DNA of 35,355 bases from Acidimicrobiaceae bacterium (GCA_002712325.1 PATH01000027.1:13268-48622), one strand, 5' to 3'; shown: positions 20,995 to 32,513, numbered from the stretch's first letter. Numbers and translations: made by a program. The notes: generated by a model not told the origin, from the letters alone.

Positions 20995-22928
<1,934 letters not shown>

Positions 22929-22929
22929 A

Positions 22930-23628
22930 ATGACAAAATTAGAGATAATTCCACTTGAAGGTATTCCCGAGATATCACCCGGAGATGACCTAGTTGAAAT
23001 AATCGGGAAGATAGATGCTATTCAGTCTGGAGACATTCTCGTCGTCACTCAAAAAATCATCTCCAAGGCTGAAAATCAGATGGTAAAGATTGACCCCGAC
23101 GATCCTTTAAGCCATAAACCATTAGTTGAGAAAGAGTCTGTAAGAATTCTTAGGCGCCGAGGTGACTTGATAATTAGCCAAACTAAACACGGATTTGTAT
23201 GTGCAAACGCGGGGATTGATTTATCGAATGTGGAACGTGGTCAAGCGGCTCTTCTTCCCGATGATAGTGACCGCTCAGCGAGAAGGTTGCGGGATGGCTT
23301 GGCGGGCAGGTTTAAGCTAGATGTCGGAATAATTATTTCTGATACTTTTGGTAGACCTTGGAGAAGAGGCTTAACTGATGTAGCTATAGGTAGTGCTGGT
23401 GTTCTGCCAATTCTTGATTTGCGTGGAAGCCCTGATGCGTTCGGCAGAGAAATGCAAGTAACTGAGGTAGCTTTGGTAGATGAATTAGCATCAGCGGCTG
23501 AACTTGTTATGGGGAAATCTTCAGGAATTCCTATTGCTATAATTCGAGGCGCTGACGAAAGTTGGTTTGGTATTGGATCTGTTCAAGATCAAATTGTGAG
23601 AGACCCTCAGGACGACCTTTTTAGATAA
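22930..23628 (+). CDS. cofE: Coenzyme F420-0:L-glutamate ligase
   Basis: ILVVTQKIISKAEN, CANAGIDLSNV, IISDTFGRPWRRGLTDVAIG; no C-terminal nitroreductase (FbiB-type) extension. Confidence 0.92.
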   Translation: MTKLEIIPLEGIPEISPGDDLVEIIGKIDAIQSGDILVVTQKIISKAENQMVKIDPDDPLSHKPLVEKESVRILRRRGDLIISQTKHGFVCANAGIDLSNVERGQAALLPDDSDRSARRLRDGLAGRFKLDVGIIISDTFGRPWRRGLTDVAIGSAGVLPILDLRGSPDAFGREMQVTEVALVDELASAAELVMGKSSGIPIAIIRGADESWFGIGSVQDQIVRDPQDDLFR

Positions 23629-23631
23629 CGC

Positions 23632-24072
23632 CTACCCCTTCGCTTCTATCCCTAACTCCTGATTTATCCTGCTACTGGAATCCTTCTTGTCGGTTCCACC
23701 AAAATTAAAAATGGTCTCTATCCCATACTTCTTACAGATACCTACTTCAGGAATATCTTCCAAAGAATTTCGGTCACCGCCGTTGCCAAAGATCAGTTTG
23801 GAATCTTCGTTAGATTCAGCTATCAATGCAAGTGTTTTGCTCACTGACCGATCATTGTCAATGGAGATGATTGCCTCATCCACCACAGATAAAGCATTAA
23901 CGATGCGGATTCGATCTTCTTGGTCCATGATTAACTTACCTTTTTTCAAAATCTGCTGATCATTGTTATTAACGATCACAATTAGTCGGTCACCTGCGGA
24001 TGCTGCCTCCTCTAAATAATCCAAATGCCCGCTATGTAAGGGGCTGAAATAACCGCTGACGATCACGAGCAC
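23632..24072 (-). CDS. Adenylyl/cytidylyltransferase (RfaE2/TagD-like) family protein
   Basis: VLVIVSGYFSPLHSGHLDYLEEAASAGD (HxGH site) and FGNGGDRNSLEDIPEV. ORF opens at 24162 but that overlaps the upstream CDS; GTG at 24072 gives a non-overlapping start. Start uncertain. Confidence 0.75.
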   Translation of the reverse strand: MLVIVSGYFSPLHSGHLDYLEEAASAGDRLIVIVNNNDQQILKKGKLIMDQEDRIRIVNALSVVDEAIISIDNDRSVSKTLALIAESNEDSKLIFGNGGDRNSLEDIPEVGICKKYGIETIFNFGGTDKKDSSSRINQELGIEAKG

Positions 24073-24100
24073 AGGACCTGAGTCTGCCCTTCTCCCGCTA

Positions 24101-24814
24101 TCAGTCAAGTTCCACCCCAAAGTCCTGAGGACCTGGGACATTGGTCGTATTGGGAGGGTCAATTCCAGGACCGCTTCTGCCTCCTAATACGCCTTCCAAA
24201 TTATCAATTGTAGTAGGTAGCGGGACATCCGCTCCGAGTGGAGCTCTGGCTATGGTATAGGCTTCCCTATCGTTGAGGAAACGGACGCCCTCAAGGTTCT
24301 CAGTAAAAATATTTGTAGGCTCCCCACCGACAAAAGCATCTTCCCAGCGGATGACTTGCATGATGGCTTCCTCACCATTGCATGTAGCTCCAGATTCTAG
24401 AGTTGCGCCTCCAGGTAGCTCTAGGCCGCTATTTGAAAGAGAAGCCCCCATGGCGTTTAGGAACACGCCTAATTTCGCTTCTTTGCCTGTTACAGACGAG
24501 GTAAACGGATGAATGTGTATCAGTCCGTCTTGGTGCGAATGTATTCCTTCTGGGTCAAACTCGCTTTGGAACGGCGTTAGGAATGATTCGGTTACACAAT
24601 CCCAGACTCCGTATGCTGCGTGCCAATGATCCTGAAGCGTCGGTGATGCCTCAGCATCTCGTGTTGCTCTAGCGAATACCACGAGGGCTAAACCTAATAC
24701 AACTACCAAGGCAACTGCTGCTGGATAACCAAGCTGTCTCCTCTCAGTTGGCCCACTGGACGATACAGCCTTTTCCGCTCTTGCAATTTTCTTTGCTGTT
24801 GAAGCCTTTCCCAT
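24101..24814 (-). CDS. Membrane-anchored protein with His-rich extracytoplasmic domain (unknown function)
   Basis: One N-terminal TM, then DHWHAAYGVWDC...GIHSHQDGLIHIHPF; GAAGG SD before ATG. Confidence 0.7.
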   Translation of the reverse strand: MGKASTAKKIARAEKAVSSSGPTERRQLGYPAAVALVVVLGLALVVFARATRDAEASPTLQDHWHAAYGVWDCVTESFLTPFQSEFDPEGIHSHQDGLIHIHPFTSSVTGKEAKLGVFLNAMGASLSNSGLELPGGATLESGATCNGEEAIMQVIRWEDAFVGGEPTNIFTENLEGVRFLNDREAYTIARAPLGADVPLPTTIDNLEGVLGGRSGPGIDPPNTTNVPGPQDFGVELD

Positions 24815-24922
24815 GCCTTCATACGGTAGTGGTTACAGAGACACTTTTGGCGCAAGTTTTAAGGTTCTTTCAAAAAAAAATACCAAAGCAGCAAAGCATT
24901 AGATAATTTGAAGGGTTTTAAC

Positions 24923-26197
24923 CTAGCAACCTCGGATTTTTCCTGCTTTTTCAAGAATCTCCGCTCTCTTTTCTTCATTCGTTAACTCTGCTTGCATCTT
25001 TTGAGAACCACTTACTACTGGGCTAAATGAGGGGTTTCGAGAATTTGCTGGTGCCTCAAAGGAAGTTAGAGAAAATACCTCTGAAGTCCCAAGAGACAGT
25101 TCTGACGTGCCAGATTCTAGAGTTAAGCCTTCTGAAGCCTGCGCTCTCAAACCTCGAAATACATCAAGAATAGGTTCAGCCTCTGCTTTAATAATGCGCT
25201 GTATTGACAGTTCGTTTGCGAAATCATAAACGGTAGGCAGAAGATACTTTTCCAAGTCATTCGGACGAAAATTCCGGAACTGTTGAGCTAAGTTAATTGC
25301 TTTTTGAGGGGTCAATCTGTCATCGAGATTGACGAATCCGCCGCCAAGAACCTCTTGAATAATTTCTGTGATTTTAAGTGGGTTACGAAAACCAGAGTCA
25401 AAAGCTTGCTGGAGTGCAAGTATCAGGAAATCTTGCTGACGTTCTTGACGGCCGAAATCTCCTGTACCGTCAACCCTTACCCAGGCATTAGATGAAGGTC
25501 CGTACCAGCCGTCAAAGTTCTCTACATACGCCTGCAACTCTCTCGTCCTCACCAAACCAAGTGCTTGAAGTGGCGTTAAAGTAACACAACCTGATTCTGG
25601 AATATCTAATTGAGCTTTTCTGTCTCTTAGCGGGTATTCAAGATAAACGTCTAGCCCTCCGATAGTTTCAAATAACCGCATGAATCCGTTGAAATCCACC
25701 TCTACTACATGGTGGATTGGGATCTCTAGCACATCGCGTATCGTTTGGACTAAAGTCGGCTTGTCCGTGAAGTAAACAATGCTATTAATCTTTTGCCACG
25801 AATCTCTATACCCCGAAATAGGAACATACAGGTCACGAGGTAGGGATAGTGCTGATGCTTTTGTATCTCCGCTTGGGTCAAGCCTAAGAACGATTAAGGT
25901 GTCGGTCAGCAACTGCTTAGATGATCTTCCTGAAACTCTCCTGAGATAATCCCCCTCTGGTAAATTTGCAATGGAATCAGATCCGATTAATAAGAAATTT
26001 AGAGGGTCGCTGCTCGATTCTGACTCGGCGCTAAGAGTGGTTCCATATGCAGTGCGAGGAATCTTACCAACAGTTTCCGATGTGTAGGCTAGGAGAATTG
26101 CGGCGATCGTAGAGGAACAAAAGATAAGAAAGGTCAGTAATAAGAAAAAGCGTTGAAACCATGTTCTTTTTCGCCTTGGTCTTCTTCCAATAGACAT
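24923..26197 (-). CDS. LytR-CpsA-Psr (LCP) family cell-wall glycopolymer ligase
   Basis: N-terminal TM; NFLLIGSDS, RLDPSGDTKASALSLPRDLYVPI, INSIVYF, GLDVYLEYPLRD, GRQERQQDFL. Confidence 0.9.
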   Translation of the reverse strand: MSIGRRPRRKRTWFQRFFLLLTFLIFCSSTIAAILLAYTSETVGKIPRTAYGTTLSAESESSSDPLNFLLIGSDSIANLPEGDYLRRVSGRSSKQLLTDTLIVLRLDPSGDTKASALSLPRDLYVPISGYRDSWQKINSIVYFTDKPTLVQTIRDVLEIPIHHVVEVDFNGFMRLFETIGGLDVYLEYPLRDRKAQLDIPESGCVTLTPLQALGLVRTRELQAYVENFDGWYGPSSNAWVRVDGTGDFGRQERQQDFLILALQQAFDSGFRNPLKITEIIQEVLGGGFVNLDDRLTPQKAINLAQQFRNFRPNDLEKYLLPTVYDFANELSIQRIIKAEAEPILDVFRGLRAQASEGLTLESGTSELSLGTSEVFSLTSFEAPANSRNPSFSPVVSGSQKMQAELTNEEKRAEILEKAGKIRGC

Positions 26198-26251
26198 AGC
26201 TTCAAGCTACCCTATGAATTTTTAGATAAAGATTCTTGTGTTGATGAATTT

Positions 26252-27058
26252 TCATCGTAAATGGATTATCTCACCGACTGAGATCTCCCTCTCAACTCCA
26301 TTTTCAACCTTAACAATCAGGGACCCAGTTTGAGTTATGCGCTCTGCAAAACCCTCGAATCTCTCGTCCCCGATTTCTACCCTTACATCAGTGCCAAGAG
26401 TATGAGAATATTTTTCATACTCAACTAAAAGAGACTCTTTATCCAGATCAGTTAAAATAACTTCTCTGAGGATACCTTCGGCAAGGTCTATGACATCCGG
26501 CGGTTTTCCAATTTCAGACAATGCGGATACGCTGTCATCCGGCAAAAGCCCCCTTAGGTTTGCTAGTGAAATATTGAGCCCTAATCCAACTACCACAGTT
26601 GCACTTGTGCCCTTTATAGTTGACTGAGCAAGGATTCCCGCCAACTTGTGAGGCTCCCCATGATGCAGGGTTATAAGATCATTTGGCCATTTGATTTTTA
26701 TTTGTGAAAACCCGAGTTGTTCAAGGGCCCTGACGGCTGAGATAGATAACTTCATGCTGTAAAGGCTTAATAGATCTGAAGTTGTATCTACTTCAAACAG
26801 CACAGACATCAATAGCGCTGACCTTTTCTCCGATATCCATTGCCTTTCTTTCCGCCCTTTACCGGCAGTTTGGTGATCAGCAATAGCTACTGAAAGGTGA
26901 TTTTTCCCAGTTTGAGCCTTACGCATCAAATCTTGATTGGTTGACCCAGTCGTTGATTTCCAGGTAATTTCCCCGAAATTATAGGCTTTAAGCCTTCTTT
27001 GGAGAATTTTAGCTTTCCTCCAAGCAGAAAAAATTTCAATGAGTTTTAAGATTGACAC
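26252..27058 (-). CDS. birA: Biotin--[acetyl-CoA-carboxylase] ligase (class I, no HTH)
   Basis: STTGSTNQDLMRKAQTG, GKGRKERQWISEK, IKWPNDLI...KLAGILAQS; GTG start with GGAG upstream. Confidence 0.9.
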   Translation of the reverse strand: MSILKLIEIFSAWRKAKILQRRLKAYNFGEITWKSTTGSTNQDLMRKAQTGKNHLSVAIADHQTAGKGRKERQWISEKRSALLMSVLFEVDTTSDLLSLYSMKLSISAVRALEQLGFSQIKIKWPNDLITLHHGEPHKLAGILAQSTIKGTSATVVVGLGLNISLANLRGLLPDDSVSALSEIGKPPDVIDLAEGILREVILTDLDKESLLVEYEKYSHTLGTDVRVEIGDERFEGFAERITQTGSLIVKVENGVEREISVGEIIHLR

Positions 27059-27092
27059 TTACTTTTGCTCCAAATTCTGTAACGTTATAGCC

Positions 27093-28829
27093 GTGTTCAC
27101 AAAGGTACTTATTGCTAATAGAGGAGAGATCGCTGTTAGGGTCATTCGAGCCTGCCGTGAGTTAGGAATTCAGTCAGTCGCAGTATATTCAGAGTTGGAC
27201 CGCAATGCATTGCATACACGGCTTGCAGATGAAGCTTATGCTCTCGGAGGCGAAACTGCTGCAGATAGCTATTTGAACACAGAAAAGATTCTCGAAATTA
27301 TTGAAGCTGCTGAAATTGATGCAGTCCATCCTGGTTACGGATTTTTCTCCGAAAACGCTGAATTCGCTCAGGCTATAACTGAGAAAGGCGTTACCTTTAT
27401 TGGCCCTCCTGTTGGCGCTATTGCCGTTATGGGTGACAAAATCAGCGCACGTCAAGCAGCTGAGAAGGTAGGAGTAAGTGGAGTGCCTGGCACCACAGAT
27501 TTTATTACATCGCCTAGTGAGGTAGAGGATTTTGCTGCTGAGCATGGCTATCCAGTTGCTATCAAGGCTGCATACGGAGGTGGAGGGCGCGGTATGAAGG
27601 TCGTTCGAGGTAAGGACGAGATTCAAGCTGCTATTGATTCTTCGCAAAGAGAGGCACTCGCCTACTTTGGCCGAGACGAAATATATATGGAAAGGTATCT
27701 CACTAAGCCGAGGCATGTTGAAGTTCAGGTTCTTTGTGATCAGCACGGTAACGCTATCTACCTCGGAACCAGGGACTGTTCAGCACAGCGAAGGCACCAA
27801 AAGCTTATAGAAGAAGCACCAGCTTTTGATATCCCTGAATCAATACTCAGGCAAATGGGTGAGGCTGCAGTTTCCGTGGCTAAAGGCTGTGATTATGTCA
27901 ATGCCGGTACGGTGGAGTTTTTGTATGAAAACGAAGAGTTTTACTACCTTGAGATGAACACTCGTCTTCAGGTGGAGCATCCTGTTACGGAAATGGTAAC
28001 GGGAATTGATTTGGTTGAACAGCAACTTAGAGTTGCCTTCGGAGAAGAACTGAGCATCGCACAGGAAGATGTTAAAATAACAGGCCATGCTATTGAGGTC
28101 AGAATTAATGCTGAAGATCCGGCTGAAGGACAATTTCTTCCTAGTCCGGGAAGGCTCGCCACATTCAAAGCATCGGCTGGTTTTGGAACAAGGTGGGATG
28201 GCGGTTATGAAGAGGGCGATGAGATCAGCCAATTCTATGACAACCTTGTTGGCAAACTAATCTGCTGGGGTAAGGATAGGGAAACTGCCATCGCAAGGAC
28301 TATAAGAGCCCTTGAGGAATTTGAAGTATCCGGACTCAGTACTACTATCCCAGCTGATCTGGCTATTCTAAGGCACCCTGATTTCCAAGCAAACAAGCAT
28401 TCTACAAAGTGGGTTGAGGAAGGTCTCGATTTAACTGGCGTTAAAGGCTCCGATACGGAGAACATCGAAGATGGAAGTAATTCAGTTGTTCGAACTACAG
28501 ACGTGGAGGTCAATGGTAAACGCTTTAGCGTATCTATGTCTGTTCCAAGTGGGAAAAGTCAAATCCGGCGAAGCGCATCTTCAACTGGCGCCAGCGCATC
28601 TGGCGGGGATGGGAAAATTTCCGTCCCTATGCAGGGAACGATAGTCAAAATTCAGGTAGCTGTCGGAGACACAGTCAAGTCAGGAGATATTCTTCTGGTT
28701 CTAGAAGCTATGAAGATGGAGAATAATATTTCTTCAGATGTAGATGGAACGATATCTGAAATTGGGGTTTCTGAGGGCGATTCCGTTGGTGCCGGAGATA
28801 TCGTCATAGTGATTGATCCTGACAGCTAG
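27093..28829 (+). CDS. Acetyl/propionyl-CoA carboxylase alpha subunit: biotin carboxylase fused to BCCP
   Basis: VLIANRGEIAVRVIRACRELG, KAAYGGGGRGMKVV, MNTRLQVEHPVTE; C-term EAMKMEN biotinylation site. GTG at 27093 is preferred over the ORF-track start at 27039, which overlaps birA. Confidence 0.93.
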   Translation: MFTKVLIANRGEIAVRVIRACRELGIQSVAVYSELDRNALHTRLADEAYALGGETAADSYLNTEKILEIIEAAEIDAVHPGYGFFSENAEFAQAITEKGVTFIGPPVGAIAVMGDKISARQAAEKVGVSGVPGTTDFITSPSEVEDFAAEHGYPVAIKAAYGGGGRGMKVVRGKDEIQAAIDSSQREALAYFGRDEIYMERYLTKPRHVEVQVLCDQHGNAIYLGTRDCSAQRRHQKLIEEAPAFDIPESILRQMGEAAVSVAKGCDYVNAGTVEFLYENEEFYYLEMNTRLQVEHPVTEMVTGIDLVEQQLRVAFGEELSIAQEDVKITGHAIEVRINAEDPAEGQFLPSPGRLATFKASAGFGTRWDGGYEEGDEISQFYDNLVGKLICWGKDRETAIARTIRALEEFEVSGLSTTIPADLAILRHPDFQANKHSTKWVEEGLDLTGVKGSDTENIEDGSNSVVRTTDVEVNGKRFSVSMSVPSGKSQIRRSASSTGASASGGDGKISVPMQGTIVKIQVAVGDTVKSGDILLVLEAMKMENNISSDVDGTISEIGVSEGDSVGAGDIVIVIDPDS

Positions 28830-28850
28830 AATTCGTGCAATCATCATCGC

Positions 28851-30185
28851 ATGAAGCGAAAGGTATCAGTGAAAAGGAATTTACTGCTGAAAGGAACTAG
28901 ATTCCGAGCGCTCTATGTTGCAGATTTTTTTGTCCTGTTTTCTATCTTGTTCGCTTCTCTACTCGTAAGATTTGGCACATCATGGCCTAAATCATTCAGC
29001 ACATATTGTGCCGGATTCTTAATAGCTGTTCTGATTCACTTGATTGTCTACTACTTTGGAGAGCTATATGAGCCCTCGCCAAGGATCGGGGCTAGATCTT
29101 TTCTTCCACGCGTTACAGCATTGACTGCGTTTGCTATTCTTGTGGACGCTACGCTTGCATTAATAACTGGGTTTTTCTTGATGCCGCGGGGTAATTTAGT
29201 TGCTTTTGGTATTTTCGGTTCACTTGGCATTGCATTTAATAGATGGTTGTCGCATAAAGTGCGAAATAAGCGCTTTGGTAGACCGCGCGTGCTTCTTGTG
29301 GGAAACGATAGTGATATCTCTTTAGGAAGTGATCACATTTTGGTGTCAGAAACTGAGGTCACAGTTGTTGGCTTAGTGGATCACCCAATGAATTTAGCTG
29401 ATCTTGTTAATGAGCTATCCGCAACGGATATTCTATTGATGAGCGCAGGAGGCCTTGAAAGCGTCTACCCTACGCCCTTAGCTGAAATTGAAAAGCAAAG
29501 AATAGGCATTTTTCAGAGGGTAATACCTTCGGATACTCTTCTGGGTATCAAACGAAGCCTACAAATAGGCGGAATGCCTTTCATAGCTTTGCGCGCTCAT
29601 TCTCTGTCAAAACCTCGATCTACTCTAAAACGTACAATAGAGCTTTTGTATCTTACGATTGGTTTAGTCCCGTTAATGCTCATAGCAACTTTCGTGGGAG
29701 GCTATGTAAGGCTACTTGCGGGCAGGAATATAATCTACCGGCAGGAAAGAACTGGAAAATTTGGACAGTCGTTTATGATGCTAAAGTTTCGCACGATGAC
29801 CGAGAACGCTGAGATTGACACTGGCGTAATAAAAGCACAGCACAAAGACGAACGTGTTGTTAAAGGTCTCGATTGGATAAGGAAAACTCGTCTGGATGAA
29901 ATTCCCCAATTCGTAAATGTATTAAAGGGAGAGATGTCTATTATCGGGCCTCGACCAGAGCGACCTGATTTTACGAACCAGTATCAGTTAGAAATTCCAG
30001 GCTACGAGCGCAGACATGATATTGCACCGGGCATCACGGGGCTAGCACAGGTCAAAGGAAGGTACCATACAGACCCTGCTTATAAATTAGGTCATGACCT
30101 TCAGTATTTGGTTAATTGGTCTCCAATCCTTGATATCCAAATTCTATTTCAAACTATTTGGACAATTCTCGTGCGAAGACCATAA
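28851..30185 (+). CDS. Polyprenyl-phosphate sugar-phosphate transferase (exopolysaccharide initiating glycosyltransferase)
   Basis: Several N-terminal TMs; C-term KFRTM, KTRLDEIPQFVNVLKGEMSIIGPRPERPDF, PGITGLAQVKGRY. Confidence 0.92.
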   Translation: MKRKVSVKRNLLLKGTRFRALYVADFFVLFSILFASLLVRFGTSWPKSFSTYCAGFLIAVLIHLIVYYFGELYEPSPRIGARSFLPRVTALTAFAILVDATLALITGFFLMPRGNLVAFGIFGSLGIAFNRWLSHKVRNKRFGRPRVLLVGNDSDISLGSDHILVSETEVTVVGLVDHPMNLADLVNELSATDILLMSAGGLESVYPTPLAEIEKQRIGIFQRVIPSDTLLGIKRSLQIGGMPFIALRAHSLSKPRSTLKRTIELLYLTIGLVPLMLIATFVGGYVRLLAGRNIIYRQERTGKFGQSFMMLKFRTMTENAEIDTGVIKAQHKDERVVKGLDWIRKTRLDEIPQFVNVLKGEMSIIGPRPERPDFTNQYQLEIPGYERRHDIAPGITGLAQVKGRYHTDPAYKLGHDLQYLVNWSPILDIQILFQTIWTILVRRP

Positions 30186-30187
30186 CG

Positions 30188-31171
30188 ATGGACCACTTAA
30201 AGCCTCCAGTATCCGTAATAATGCCAGTCAGGAATGCTGCAAAAACGCTTGAAAGGACAATAGAGACTGTTCTTAATCAGAGCTATACAAATATTGTCGA
30301 GATCATCCTGGCAATTGGCCCTTCTGATGATGAAACTAGTGTGGCTGCAGAGGAACAAGAGAAATTAGATCCGCGTATTCAAATTGTGGAAAATAAAAGT
30401 GGAGGGACAGCTCGTGGCTTAAATTTAGCTGCAGAAATCGCAACGGGCGAATACCTTGTTCGTGTTGATGCACATTGCCTACTTCCTGATTCGTACGTCG
30501 ACATTGCTGTGAAAAAAATTAGGGAAACTGGTGCAGGTAATGTTGGTGGTATCCAAATGGCTACCGGAGAGATTGGATTCCAAAGTGCTGTAGCGGCTGC
30601 TATGACGTCAAAGTTCGGCGTTGGAAATTCTAAGTTTCATTATGGAGGGTTAGAAGGACCGGTTGACACCGTATACCTTGGAGTCTTCGACGCTGCTCTA
30701 TTCAGAGAACTAGGTGGTTTTGATGAGAAGCTTATTCGTAATCAAGACTATGAGCTTAATATCAGAATTCGTGAAGCAGGAAGATCGGTTTGGTTCACTC
30801 CGGAGATGGTCGTCAAATATTTTCCGAGATCTAATATTTCTCAATTATTTAACCAATTCTTTCAGTACGGAAGTTGGAAAAGGAAAGTAATCTTCAAACA
30901 CCCTAAGTCAATGAGAATAAGGCAAGTTGCTGCCCCAAGTCTGATTATCCTAATCCTTGCCTCAATAGTTCTATTTGTGTTATCCAGTGTTTGGTATCTG
31001 ATTCCTTTGATTACATACTTATCAGTTTCTATTGCTGTATCAATCCTCCAAAAGGGTCTTCCATTTAGGCTGAGGGTTGCTTTAAGTCTGATTTTTGTTA
31101 CCATGCATGTCGCATGGGGCTTAGGCTTCCTATTCGGCAGAGCGAGGATTCTGACAGTCTCTGACAAATGA
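30188..31171 (+). CDS. Glycosyltransferase family 2
   Basis: PPVSVIMPVRNAAKTLERTIETVLNQSY, YLVRVDAHCLLP, ELGGFDEKLIRNQDYELNIRIREAG, C-terminal TMs; ATG at 30188 is likelier than the ORF-track start at 30158. Confidence 0.88.
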   Translation: MDHLKPPVSVIMPVRNAAKTLERTIETVLNQSYTNIVEIILAIGPSDDETSVAAEEQEKLDPRIQIVENKSGGTARGLNLAAEIATGEYLVRVDAHCLLPDSYVDIAVKKIRETGAGNVGGIQMATGEIGFQSAVAAAMTSKFGVGNSKFHYGGLEGPVDTVYLGVFDAALFRELGGFDEKLIRNQDYELNIRIREAGRSVWFTPEMVVKYFPRSNISQLFNQFFQYGSWKRKVIFKHPKSMRIRQVAAPSLIILILASIVLFVLSSVWYLIPLITYLSVSIAVSILQKGLPFRLRVALSLIFVTMHVAWGLGFLFGRARILTVSDK

Positions 31172-31307
31172 TTTATACTGAAACACTTTTCGGGAAGTCA
31201 TTTAACCAGTTAAGTGTAAAATCGTCAACGGTTGGAACACCATCGGTAGTTCCGAGCGATGATAAAAACGAAGACAACCTTAGGTCCATCTGATAGTTAG
31301 AAGATCA

Positions 31308-32477
31308 TCAAGCTTTGGTTAGAGGAGCTGGCCTACAGGTGTCGCTGAGTTCTACGACCTGAACACGATCTCGGTTCTCCCAGGTAATTTCCAGATTAGG
31401 GTCTTTCCTTAATTTAAACTCTCGGAAGCTCATTTCTGTTGCATCGAATGTAAGCAACCGGCCAGTAAGGGAATCTCCTAATTCAAGAATCATTTTTACT
31501 GCTTCTAATGCTTGAAGGCAGCCGATGATTCCCGGAAGGACACCCAATACTCCAGCTTCCGCGCAGCTTGGTGCTAATTCGGGAGGTGGGGGTTCAGGCA
31601 CCATATCACGGTATGTTGGCCCGTTTTGAGGGTCGAATACGGTTACTTGTCCCTCAAATCGAAAGATTGAACCATGTATGACTGGAATACCTAGTTTGAC
31701 AGAGGCATCATTAAGCATGTAGCGGACTGGGAAATTATCGGTTCCGTCGACTACGAGGTCGTACTGCGAAATGACTTCCTCAATATTTGATGCGTCGAGC
31801 CTTACGGGATGCGTAATCACACTTACATCAGGGTTTAGCTCATTGATAGTTTTCTTTGCAGAATCAACTTTTTGCTGACCTATCCTTGAATAGTTATGGA
31901 GTATTTGTCGTTGAAGATTAGATTCATCGACGACATCCATATCGACGATACCTAGCGTTCCTACTCCGGCGGCAGCAAGATATAGCGCTGCAGGCGAGCC
32001 GAGTCCTCCTGCGCCCAGACACAGGACCTTAGAGTTTAGAAGCTTTATTTGCCCTGCTTCTCCGACTTCGGGAAGTAGTAAGTGCCTTTGGTACCTGTTC
32101 CGCTTGCTTTGGTCTAAGACAGCCGGAATTTCCCATCTGCGACTCTCATCCTTCCATTGATTAAAACCGCCATCCAATGAAACTACATTTTTGTAGTCCA
32201 TTTCCTGAAGCGTCTTTGCGGCAAACGCAGAACGCGCACCTCCTGCACACATAGCAACAATTTTGGCTTCTTTATTAGGTATTCGGGCTTCTATCGAACT
32301 CTCGAGATTCCCACGGGGTATATGAACTGAACTATTTATTGCGCCTTGTTCGTACTCATCCGGTTCTCGAACATCGAGGAGTGTCCACCCATCCAAAAGG
32401 AGACTTTCTGCCTTTTCTGCTGAAACTTCAGTAATTTCAGATTTAGTGTTTTTTAATAGCTCGCGGAAATTGGCCAT
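31308..32477 (-). CDS. Rhodanese (N-terminal) - ThiF/MoeB adenylyltransferase (C-terminal) fusion
   Basis: N-term LLDVREPDEYEQGAI...AMCAGGARSAFAAK; C-term GAGGLGSPAALYLAAAGVGTLGIVDMDVVDESNLQRQ, DGTDNFPVRYMLND, PSCAEAGVLGVLPGIIG. Confidence 0.92.
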   Translation of the reverse strand: MANFRELLKNTKSEITEVSAEKAESLLLDGWTLLDVREPDEYEQGAINSSVHIPRGNLESSIEARIPNKEAKIVAMCAGGARSAFAAKTLQEMDYKNVVSLDGGFNQWKDESRRWEIPAVLDQSKRNRYQRHLLLPEVGEAGQIKLLNSKVLCLGAGGLGSPAALYLAAAGVGTLGIVDMDVVDESNLQRQILHNYSRIGQQKVDSAKKTINELNPDVSVITHPVRLDASNIEEVISQYDLVVDGTDNFPVRYMLNDASVKLGIPVIHGSIFRFEGQVTVFDPQNGPTYRDMVPEPPPPELAPSCAEAGVLGVLPGIIGCLQALEAVKMILELGDSLTGRLLTFDATEMSFREFKLRKDPNLEITWENRDRVQVVELSDTCRPAPLTKA

Positions 32478-32513
32478 AGCTTATTTTAATTTCATATTAC
32501 GAAATTCACACTA

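Noticed and set aside
24073-24162. 62-nt coding overlap between the nucleotidyltransferase ORF and the upstream His-rich protein
   Set aside because: Most likely an over-extended ORF start; the conserved domain begins at VLVIVSGYF, compatible with a GTG start at 24072.
24872-24880. A9 tract (T9 on the minus strand) downstream of the LCP gene as an intrinsic terminator
   Set aside because: The preceding GCTTTGCTGCTTTGG is a direct repeat, not an inverted repeat; no stable hairpin abuts the T-tract.
26197-26209. Palindrome TAGCTTCAAGCTA at the LCP start as an operator
   Set aside because: TAGCTT is better explained as the -10-like box of a leaderless promoter; the symmetry may be coincidental.
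27189-27746. 185-aa antisense ORF inside the biotin carboxylase gene, and similar antisense ORFs (27840-28232, 34118-34588)
   Set aside because: They lie fully opposite strongly supported CDSs and have low-complexity, non-domain-like translations.
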